DNA of 24,921 nt, taken from the NCBI GenBank assembly GCA_023417515.1, contig JAEZFL010000125.1, forward strand, positions 1 to 24,921. Direction: 5' to 3'. Source of the stretch: Pseudomonadota bacterium (GTDB lineage Bacteria > Pseudomonadota > Alphaproteobacteria > Sphingomonadales > Sphingomonadaceae). The position numbers and the translations under genes were made by a program. Below are positions 20,024-24,921 of this stretch, piece by piece (within the stretch, counting starts at the first letter, position 1; every line of letters starts with the position of its first letter). Under the pieces are notes generated by a model that did no database searches, had not been told where the DNA came from, and saw only the letters and a program-made list of their open reading frames with translations.

Positions 20024-20071
20024 GATCCCGGCCTACATCCGCACTGACTCAAATTGAACCCGCGCCGCGCC

Positions 20072-20551
20072 TCAGATCGAGCGTTCGAGCCGGCTCATCA
20101 GGCTTCGGGCGGGGCTTCCGTCCTGCTCCGGCGCGGCGGTGACGAAGTCGAGCCGGCGGACTCGCTCGAACAGCTCCTCGCTCTGGCGAATCAGCATGCG
20201 CGCCGCCTCCGGGAATTTGCGCGAGAGAATGTGGTCGCTCTGCGGCGAATCGCCGAGGCGGCGGTCGGGCGTGTGCGCCTGCGCCGGAGTCAGCTCGCCG
20301 GCCCTCACCGCGCGCTGGGTCAGCAGCCAGGCGATGACGTGCATCAGCCGGGTCGTCACCTTCAGCGATTCGCAGGCGAAGCCGACCCGGGTGAGCGGAT
20401 CGAGCTCGATTCGGCCCGGATCGTCATTGACGTCGAAATAGGAGCGGGCCTCGTCGGCCAGCACCATCGCCTCGGTATAAAGCGAGTCGACGAGCTTGGG
20501 CGTGAGTTCCGCGCGGCGAGGGTTCTCGGTCATGGATTTGGACGCTGCCAT
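20072..20551 (-). CDS. rcdA: DUF1465 protein, RcdA-like regulator of CtrA degradation
   Basis: A small helical protein of 159 residues of the DUF1465 family, whose studied member is RcdA of Caulobacter. The core is SLYTEAMVLADEARSYFDV, then LTRVGFACESLKVTTRLMHVIAWLLTQRAVRAGE, then KFPEAARMLIRQSEELFERVRRLDFV, fitting a helical bundle. RcdA is an adaptor that works with CpdR and ClpXP to deliver substrates such as CtrA for proteolysis during the cell cycle. The C-terminal 15 residues are short and Ser/Arg-rich; Caulobacter RcdA has a flexible tail there. The ATG at 20551 has no strong ribosome-binding site; ATG 20533 is an alternative. Function in this organism is inferred. Confidence 0.8.
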   Translation of the reverse strand: MAASKSMTENPRRAELTPKLVDSLYTEAMVLADEARSYFDVNDDPGRIELDPLTRVGFACESLKVTTRLMHVIAWLLTQRAVRAGELTPAQAHTPDRRLGDSPQSDHILSRKFPEAARMLIRQSEELFERVRRLDFVTAAPEQDGSPARSLMSRLERSI

Positions 20552-20641
20552 AGGGTCGCCAACGCGCGAAGTCCTGATTCGGCTGAATTAACCAGAGTGC
20601 GGCTCAAGCTGGCACAAAGTCGCGGCGCGCGCGACGCCCGA

Positions 20642-20857
20642 TCAGGCGATGATGTCGGGCACCGCCAGGTCCTCGAGCAGCGCGATCTCGTCGCGCAGCC
20701 TGAGCTTGCGCTTCTTCAGGCGGGCAAGCTGGAGCTGGTCGGCGGCGACCGACGCGCGCAGCGCCTCGATCGCCTCGTCGAGGTCGCGATGCTCCAGCTT
20801 CAGCGCCTCGAGCCGCATCGCGGCGTCCTGCTGCGTTGGTTCGTCCCGGTCGTTCAT
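20642..20857 (-). CDS. YdcH-type DUF465 protein
   Basis: A 71-residue, highly charged helical protein of the DUF465 (YdcH) family. It reads as a helical hairpin: LEALKLEHRDLDEAIEALRA, a turn, then the hallmark LARLKKRKLRLRDEIALLE. No function is established for the family. A GGGAG site precedes the ATG. It is divergent from a second DUF465 gene 145 bp away, and 90 bp upstream of the RcdA-like gene on the same strand. Confidence 0.87.
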   Translation of the reverse strand: MNDRDEPTQQDAAMRLEALKLEHRDLDEAIEALRASVAADQLQLARLKKRKLRLRDEIALLEDLAVPDIIA

Positions 20858-21002
20858 CGCCCCGCTCCCACGCCTCGCCGAGCGCCCGACGCGGGCGCCA
20901 ACGGATCATCGCACTTAAACACATATTTGTCGGATCGTGCGAGACAGAAGGCGGGCCCGCGCATTATCATAGCGGGTCCCACTGAGGAAAAAGGAGATGG
21001 GA

Positions 21003-21158
21003 ATGCAGAACGCGCATATGGACGCTTTGATCTCAAAGCATGCCAGCCTCGACGCGCGCATCATGGAGGAAAACCTCCGCCCACATCCAGACGAAACCAC
21101 GCTCGCCCGACTCAAGAAGGAAAAGCTGAGACTCAGGGACGAGATGACCGGCCACTAA
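21003..21158 (+). CDS. Small DUF465 protein (51 aa)
   Basis: A 51-residue protein beginning MQNAHMDALISKHASLDARI and ending LKKEKLRLRDEMTGH. It carries the DUF465 core in shortened form: an N-terminal helix with HASLDARI and the hallmark LARLKKEKLRLRDEM. A strong AAGGAG lies six bases before the ATG; another in-frame ATG at 20997 touches that site and is unlikely. The leader holds a hairpin (20953-20960 with 20972-20979, one G-T pair). It is a paralogue of the divergent gene at 20642-20857. Function unknown. Confidence 0.85.
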   Translation: MQNAHMDALISKHASLDARIMEENLRPHPDETTLARLKKEKLRLRDEMTGH

Positions 21159-21181
21159 GGGCCGTCACGAACCACTGACCG

Positions 21182-21249
21182 CCTGTCATTCCCGCGATAG
21201 CGGGAGCCCAGCCCCGCAGCTGGACCCCCGCTATCGCGGGGGTGACAGG
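21182..21249. repeat. REP-like paired palindrome downstream of the small DUF465 gene
   Basis: Inverted arms 21182-21205 and 21225-21249 begin CCTGTCA and end TGACAGG. Each contains a smaller palindrome (CCCGCGATAGCGGG; CCCGCTATCGCGGG), and the centre holds CCAGC/GCTGG, so the element can fold almost completely. It lies between two converging genes. Confidence 0.82.
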
Positions 21250-21282
21250 CAAGAACGCGGCGCTCGATCCACCCGAGCCGCC

Positions 21283-21310
21283 AAACAAAAAGGGCCGGTT
21301 GCCCGGCCCT
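21283..21310 (-). terminator. Rho-independent terminator of dksA
   Basis: A perfect 8-bp stem (21291-21298 with 21303-21310) with a four-base loop is followed on the minus strand by TTTTTGTTT. It begins seven bases after the dksA stop codon. Confidence 0.9.
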
Positions 21311-21316
21311 CCCGAA

Positions 21317-21754
21317 TCAATCGTCGCGCGAGACCCGCTCGTTGCGCTCGTGGCGCTCCTGCGCCTCGACCGTCATCGTCGCGATCGGCCGCGCCTCGAG
21401 TCGGGCCAGCGAGATCGGCTCGCCGCTGACTTCGCAAAAGCCATATTCGCCGGTCTCGATCCGACGCAGAGCGCTGTCGATCTTGGCGATGAGCTTGCGC
21501 TGGCGATCGCGCGTGCGCAGATGGATCCCCCAATCCGTCTCGCTCGATGCCCGATCGTTGAGATCGGCCTCCTGAATGGGGCCGTTCTTGAGCTCGGCCA
21601 CCGTCTCCGCCGATTCCCGAAGGATGTCGTCCTTCCAGGACAGCAGCTTCGCCCGGAAATAAGCGAGCTGGTCCGGGTTCATGAACTCTTCGTTGGCCGT
21701 CGGCCGGTAAGCCGTACTGTACCGCGCAAACGCGTCACTATGAGCAGTCGCCAT
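21317..21754 (-). CDS. dksA: DksA-type RNA polymerase-binding factor lacking most zinc cysteines
   Basis: A protein of 145 residues that binds the secondary channel of RNA polymerase and, with ppGpp, adjusts rRNA and amino-acid promoters. The coiled-coil tip has EADLNDRAS, whose Asp64 and Asp67 match the essential tip aspartates of E. coli DksA. The globular part keeps GEYGFCEVSGEPISLARLEARP, but of the four zinc cysteines only Cys107 remains; the others read Ser110, Thr128 and Ala131. Single-cysteine DksA proteins are known in alphaproteobacteria and can work without zinc. The N-terminal NEEFMNPDQLAYFRAKLL is typical of this group and supports the ATG at 21754, which has a GGAGG site a few bases upstream. 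It has its own promoter and terminator. Confidence 0.93.
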   Translation of the reverse strand: MATAHSDAFARYSTAYRPTANEEFMNPDQLAYFRAKLLSWKDDILRESAETVAELKNGPIQEADLNDRASSETDWGIHLRTRDRQRKLIAKIDSALRRIETGEYGFCEVSGEPISLARLEARPIATMTVEAQERHERNERVSRDD

Positions 21755-21853
21755 ACCCCTCCACTCCTCGTCGACCGGTCAACGGACCGGCGCTACGAAC
21801 ATGAGGCAGCAGGGGCTGACTATTTTTGGCTTTTGCCCTCCCACCCCAGCGCG

Positions 21854-21882
21854 CCTATACGCGCGCCGGGGGTGCGCGACAA
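21854..21882 (-). promoter_or_regulatory. Probable dksA promoter
   Basis: On the minus strand TTGTCG (21882-21877) and TATAGG (21859-21854) are separated by exactly 17 bases. The expected start site leaves a leader of about 90 bases before the dksA ATG. The -10 box sits in the loop of a GCGCGC palindrome. Confidence 0.52.
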
Positions 21883-22022
21883 GTCACTCTAATGTCGATT
21901 AAATTCTATTCGTCGCATTATTGTGGGGAAGTTCTTCGCAATATCGGCGCGACTCGGGCGACGGCTCAGGATGGCGAACGCGCCCTAAACCATGTTCGGG
22001 CCGGGAGCGCCGTTCACCAGCC

Positions 22023-22103
22023 AAGTGCAAGCGTCCGGTAGTGGGACGGATTCGCCGCGAGAGGCGCGCCCGAAGCCCGAAAAAGGTTAATCCGCTTGCA
22101 CTT
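22023..22103. repeat. Long-range inverted repeat, possible structured RNA
   Basis: AAGTGCAAGCG (22023-22033) and CGCTTGCACTT (22093-22103) are perfect reverse complements 59 bases apart. They could form the closing stem of a folded RNA of about 80 bases; the interior is GC-rich in its middle with an A5 tract near 22080-22084. It lies 80 bases upstream of the serine-rich gene. No known RNA family is recognised. Confidence 0.45.
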
Positions 22104-22183
22104 AAGCAGCCGTTCGCATTCTCAACTCATACGACCACGGACGGGCGACCCAGCCCCGAAGGCGGACGAGAAGAGAGGCACCT

Positions 22184-22969
22184 ATGTCTGTTCGGATGGC
22201 CCTGGCGAAACTGGCCGCATGCACCTGCGGCGGCGCGATCATCGGCGGCGGCGCGGTTCACGTGCAGCAGAACCCGCCCGAGCGTCCGGCAGTCGTGCAG
22301 CGCACCAAGGTGCCGGGGGTGCAGCGCACCACCCAGCGCCGAGTCGTCCGTCGCACGGTGCGCCGCACCGCCTGCGTCGCGGCGCCGGCCCCGGCCGTGA
22401 CGACTCGGACCATCGCCCAGACGCCGCCCATGCCGATCCCGGTCCCGCCGCCGCCGCTGCCGCCGATGGTGCCGTCGTCGTCGGGCTTCGCAGCGGTGCC
22501 GGTGGTGGTTGCCGCGGACAGCAACGCCGGCGCCTTCGCCAACGGCTTCTTCTCGGCGAGCCTGTTCTCCAGCGCCTTCGCCAACGCCCGCTCGGGCAAC
22601 AACAACAACGTCATCGTGTCGTCGACCAGCACCGGTGGCTCGACCTCCACGTCGACGGGCGGAAGCTCGACGTCGACGTCCTCCGGCAGCGTGTCCTCGA
22701 CCTCGTCGTCGAGCGGCAGCGTGTCGACCAGCACTTCGACCAGTTCGTCCAGCTTCGGCGGCAGTTCGACCTCGACCTCGAGCAGTTCGAGCTCGTCGAG
22801 CAGCTCCAGCAGCAGCTCGTCCACGTCGAGCGGGGGCTCGACTTCGACCTCGACCGGCGGAGTGCCGGTGCCGGCGCCGCCGATGGTCCTGCTGTTCGGA
22901 GCCGGCGCCGCCGCCCTGGTGGCGCGCCGCCGTCTGGCCAAGCGCGAGCCCGAGACGACCGAGGCCTGA
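22184..22969 (+). CDS. Serine/threonine-rich exported protein with PEP-CTERM-like tail
   Basis: A protein of 261 residues. A weakly hydrophobic N-terminus (about 5-27) may be an export signal or anchor. An Arg-rich stretch follows (40-62), then a Pro-rich one (81-96), then an almost pure Ser/Thr/Gly tract (146-226) with a run of over ten serines. The C-terminus has the layout of an exosortase-sorting signal: PVPAPP (228-233), a hydrophobic helix (234-247) and Arg248-Arg250. The canonical PEP is replaced by PAP. Proteins of this layout are exported, cut near the motif and often heavily glycosylated on Ser/Thr; that fate is inferred. GAGAGG lies five bases before the ATG. No exosortase gene is in the window. 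Function unknown; the low-complexity body rules out recognising a domain. Confidence 0.78.
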   Translation: MSVRMALAKLAACTCGGAIIGGGAVHVQQNPPERPAVVQRTKVPGVQRTTQRRVVRRTVRRTACVAAPAPAVTTRTIAQTPPMPIPVPPPPLPPMVPSSSGFAAVPVVVAADSNAGAFANGFFSASLFSSAFANARSGNNNNVIVSSTSTGGSTSTSTGGSSTSTSSGSVSSTSSSSGSVSTSTSTSSSSFGGSSTSTSSSSSSSSSSSSSSSTSSGGSTSTSTGGVPVPAPPMVLLFGAGAAALVARRRLAKREPETTEA

Positions 22970-22977
22970 TCCGTTCC

Positions 22978-23061
22978 CGTCATGCTGAACTTGGTTCAGC
23001 ATCCATTTTCGAGCCGCCGTGCGGGCAGAGGAATGGGCCCTGAGACAAGTTCAGGGTGACG
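22978..23061. repeat. REP-like paired palindrome between convergent genes
   Basis: Inverted arms 22978-23006 and 23035-23061 have outer ends CGTCA and TGACG. Each includes a palindrome (GCTGAACTTGGTTCAGC; CCTGAGACAAGTTCAGG), and the centre has a further GC-rich self-complementary part. It lies between the stop codons of the serine-rich gene and the host-attachment gene and may also end transcription. Confidence 0.78.
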
Positions 23062-23079
23062 AGCGAGCGGTCGGCCGCC

Positions 23080-23556
23080 TCACGATTCCTGGATCACCTT
23101 CTCGATGTCAGGCACCGGCATGTTGGTGAGGTCTTTGGGAATCTCGCCGGCGATCCGCTGCTCGACCTCGGTGTGGTAATGCTTCCTCATCTCGCCCAGC
23201 GTCTTGGGCGGGGCGACGACGATCAGCTGCTCGATCTCGTGGTTGAGCGCCTTCCGCTTCAGCAGGTCGGCCGCCTCGGCCGCGAACCGGTCCTCCTCGA
23301 GCTGCTTGAAATCGGTCTCGGAATATGCGCTGCGGTTGGCCGCGCCCATCATCGCTCCGCCTTCGCTCGGCGGCCTGCCCGCGGCGGCAAAGGCGCGGCC
23401 CGGCCGGTCGGTGCCGTGTTCGCGCGGCTCGCGATCGTCATGATGCTCCTCGCGCTCCACCTGAAGGTTCGGAAACTCGCCGTCGCCCTCGTTGCGGAAG
23501 AAAAGCAGCTTGCGGCCGTCGGCGACAAGCACGTGGGCGTTATGGGGGATTTGCAT
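23080..23556 (-). CDS. Host-attachment family protein (baeRF, eRF1-like fold)
   Basis: A protein of 158 residues. It opens IPHNAHVLVADGRKLLFFRNEG, has a disordered Gly/Arg/His-rich middle (about 38-75), and closes with ADLLKRKALNHEIEQLIVVAPPKTLGEMRKHYH and GEIPKDLTNMPVPDIEKVI, the typical end of this family. The name comes from a plant-attachment protein; comparative work groups it with bacterial/archaeal eRF1-like proteins that may act on ribosomes, so its real role is uncertain. I chose the ATG at 23556 because AGGAGG lies seven bases upstream. The frame stays open further upstream through a 33-bp tandem repeat, but that part has no good start signal. It is divergent from surE. Confidence 0.88.
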   Translation of the reverse strand: MQIPHNAHVLVADGRKLLFFRNEGDGEFPNLQVEREEHHDDREPREHGTDRPGRAFAAAGRPPSEGGAMMGAANRSAYSETDFKQLEEDRFAAEAADLLKRKALNHEIEQLIVVAPPKTLGEMRKHYHTEVEQRIAGEIPKDLTNMPVPDIEKVIQES

Positions 23557-23627
23557 CTGTTCTCCTCCTGGATTTTGGAGGTCGAACGCGGCGAGGCCAG
23601 CCAAGGTTGCCGCGCCGTTAGTTCGAA

Positions 23628-23718
23628 GGCTGCCAGAGTTGCCCTCGCCCTCGTTGCGAGGGCTGCCAGAGTTGCCCTCGCGCTCGTTGCGAGGGCTGCC
23701 AGAGTTGCCCTCGATGCG
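23628..23718. repeat. 33-bp tandem repeat, about 2.7 copies
   Basis: Units 23628-23660 and 23661-23693 differ at one position (CCC or CGC before TCGTTG), and a third partial unit runs from 23694 to about 23718. Each complete unit contains CCCTCG and CGAGGG around a short spacer, so each can form a hairpin. The period equals 11 codons and on the minus strand would read as repeated NSGSPRNEGEG. It lies in the 185-bp gap between divergent host-attachment and surE genes. Confidence 0.88.
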
Positions 23719-23741
23719 GGGACCGGCCATAGCCTCGGACG

Positions 23742-24506
23742 ATGCGCATCCTGCTGACCAACGACGACGGCGTGAACGCGCCCGGCCTTGCGGTGCTGGA
23801 GCGGATCGCCGCTCGCTTGTCCGACGACATCTGGGTGGTCGCGCCGGCCGAGGAGCAATCCGGCGCCGGCCATTCGCTGACCCTGACCGTGCCGGTGCGG
23901 CTGAGGAAGCTGGGCGAGCGGCGCTTCTGCGTGACCGGCACTCCGACCGACGCAGTGATGATGGCGATCGCCCAGATCATGAAGGACGATCCGCCCGAGC
24001 TCATCCTGTCCGGAGTCAACCGCGGCGCGAACCTGGGCGAGGACGTGACTTATTCGGGCACCGTGTCGGCGGCGATGGAGGGGGCGCTGGCCGGCATTCC
24101 GTCGATCGCGCTGAGCCAGGTCCATTCGCGCGAAGGGCTGGGCGACAGCGTGCCGTTCGCCGCCGCCGAGGCCTGGGCGGAGCGGGTGCTGCGACCGATC
24201 ATCGGCCGGCCGATGGACCACCGCACCCTCGTCAACGTCAACTTCCCCGCACTTCCCGCCGAGCAGGTTCGCGGAGTCCGCGTCGTTCGGCAGGGTTTCC
24301 GCGATTATGGCCGGCTGCGAATCGTCGAGCGGCAGGACCCGCGCGGCTACCGCTATTACTGGTTCGGCCTTGCGCCGATGGAGCAGACGCCGGGCCACCA
24401 GACCGACCTCGAGGCGATCGCGGACGGCTATGTCGCGGTGTCGCCGCTCCACCTCGACCTGACGCACGAGCCGTCGCTGGCGGCGCTCGAAGGCCTCTAC
24501 GACTGA
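23742..24506 (+). CDS. surE: SurE 5'/3'-nucleotidase
   Basis: A protein of 254 residues, the normal size of SurE, a metal-dependent phosphatase that dephosphorylates nucleoside monophosphates and helps survival in stationary phase; cytoplasmic. Metal-site residues are all in place: Asp8 and Asp9 (LLTNDDGVNAPG), Ser40 (EEQSGAGHS) and Asn93 (SGVNRGANLGEDVTYSGTVSAAMEG). The rest matches the family through PLHLDLTHEPSL near the end. The canonical MRILLTNDDG fixes the start although the ribosome-binding site is weak. Its stop codon overlaps the start of a potassium channel gene (TGATG), which is not a usual surE partner; pcm is the neighbour in many other bacteria. Confidence 0.97.
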   Translation: MRILLTNDDGVNAPGLAVLERIAARLSDDIWVVAPAEEQSGAGHSLTLTVPVRLRKLGERRFCVTGTPTDAVMMAIAQIMKDDPPELILSGVNRGANLGEDVTYSGTVSAAMEGALAGIPSIALSQVHSREGLGDSVPFAAAEAWAERVLRPIIGRPMDHRTLVNVNFPALPAEQVRGVRVVRQGFRDYGRLRIVERQDPRGYRYYWFGLAPMEQTPGHQTDLEAIADGYVAVSPLHLDLTHEPSLAALEGLYD

Positions 24507-24921
24507 TGCTCCGCCGCCGGGGCCAGGACCTGCGGCACATGACGCTTCGGCGAAACTCGTTGCTCGGACCCTGGGCCCAGTTCGCCATCCGGGTCGCACT
24601 GATGCTGGCGCTGCTGGTGTTCATCGTCGGCTTCCACTGGTTCGAGCGCGACAGCCTGCGCGACAATTATGACGGCCATGTCAGCTTCAGCGACATCATC
24701 TATTTCACGATGATCAGCGCGACGACGACCGGCTATGGCGATGTCGTCCCCGTCACCGATCAGGCGCGGCTGTTCGACGCTTTGATCGTCACCCCGATCC
24801 GCGTCTTCTTCATCCTCATCCTGGCCGGCACGGCCTACACCTTCGTCATCAAGCGCGTCTGGAGCAAATGGATCATGCAGCGGCTGCAGAGCGGTCTTAA
24901 GGACCATATCGTCGTCGTCGG
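24506..24921 (+). CDS. Potassium channel protein, N-terminal part (cut by window edge)
   Basis: The first 138 codons of a two-helix potassium channel. A basic N-terminus is followed by a first membrane helix (about 25-44), a pore helix (61-72), the selectivity filter TTTGYGD (73-79), and a second helix (about 91-115). The last visible residues, LKDHIVVVG, begin what looks like a TrkA-N/RCK ligand-binding domain, so the whole is probably an RCK-gated inner-membrane channel. The ATG at 24506 shares its A with the surE stop (TGATG), indicating translational coupling. An in-frame ATG 11 codons later is an alternative start. The gene has no stop codon here because the window ends. Confidence 0.93.
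   Translation, partial: MLRRRGQDLRHMTLRRNSLLGPWAQFAIRVALMLALLVFIVGFHWFERDSLRDNYDGHVSFSDIIYFTMISATTTGYGDVVPVTDQARLFDALIVTPIRVFFILILAGTAYTFVIKRVWSKWIMQRLQSGLKDHIVVV

Larger units (their letters stand above)
21755..22183. other. 429-bp intergenic region
   Basis: Between the dksA start and the serine-rich gene. It holds the dksA promoter and leader (with a CCGGTC/GACCGG hairpin at 21775-21790) and the long-range inverted repeat at 22023-22103. An open frame at 21826-22041 lacks a ribosome-binding site and recognisable protein features. The stretch 21883-22022 shows nothing I can name. Confidence 0.5.

Noticed and set aside
20586..20598. CtrA-binding site upstream of the RcdA-like gene
   Set aside because: Only one TTAACC half-site is present; the partner half at seven bases distance is not a good match. 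A similar lone TTAA near 22087 has its partner at the wrong distance.
21960..22030. tRNA-like GTTC and CCA segments
   Set aside because: No cloverleaf can be formed from the surrounding sequence.
21826..22041. 71-residue plus-strand frame in the large gap
   Set aside because: No ribosome-binding site at its starts, no recognisable motif, and it runs across the dksA promoter and into the inverted repeat.
23628..23718. CRISPR array
   Set aside because: The units are directly adjacent with no unique spacers and there are no cas genes.
23557..23730. N-terminal extension of the host-attachment protein through the 33-bp repeat
   Set aside because: The internal ATG at 23556 has a perfect AGGAGG and starts the conserved domain; the extension is low complexity with no good start signal.

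Overview
The window is high-GC chromosomal DNA that looks like an alphaproteobacterium of the order Sphingomonadales. The basis is gene content: two very large TonB-dependent receptors of a type abundant in sphingomonads, a DivL-type histidine kinase with tyrosine in its H-box, a DUF1465/RcdA protein, a DksA with only one zinc-finger cysteine, DUF465 proteins and a candidate exosortase-sorted protein. No phage, transposase, CRISPR array, rRNA or tRNA was found. The organism assignment is inference from proteins, not from a marker gene.

Layout. (1) 1-2434, minus: a DivL-like atypical kinase whose stop overlaps the GTG start of a gene leaving the window, possibly tsaE. (2) 2663-10067: a plus-strand TonB receptor with a strong terminator, a TPR plus aspartyl/asparaginyl beta-hydroxylase gene, then a convergent second TonB receptor. 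(3) 10267-12934: ahcY with a perfect 20-bp palindrome between its -35 and -10 boxes, yqgE, and a divergent peroxiredoxin. (4) 12975-17047, minus: a tight run of four exported proteins (M2 dipeptidase lipoprotein, two SIMPL paralogues, a YbjN-like protein). (5) 17134-20857, minus: DUF465, RcdA-like, iron-type alcohol dehydrogenase, thioesterase, GFA and alpha/beta hydrolase genes, several overlapping. (6) 21003-21754: a 51-residue DUF465 gene convergent with dksA. (7) 21755-22183: a 429-bp gap holding the dksA promoter and an 11-bp long-range inverted repeat. (8) 22184-24921: a serine-rich protein with a PEP-CTERM-like tail, a host-attachment (baeRF) protein, a 33-bp tandem repeat, surE, and the start of a potassium channel cut by the window edge.

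How the genes fit together. Two components of the CtrA cell-cycle/motility circuit as known from Caulobacter (DivL, RcdA) lie 18 kb apart. Outer-membrane uptake is represented by the two receptors around a 2-oxoglutarate oxygenase. S-adenosylhomocysteine recycling appears to have its own ArsR-type operator. The M2-SIMPL-SIMPL-YbjN run looks like one envelope operon of unknown purpose. Three intergenic gaps contain paired palindromes with GTCA/TGAC ends that resemble REP-type elements. I found no complete, clearly new system. The best candidates for follow-up are the receptor-hydroxylase-receptor island, the exported operon, the serine-rich sorted protein and the unexplained inverted repeat upstream of it.
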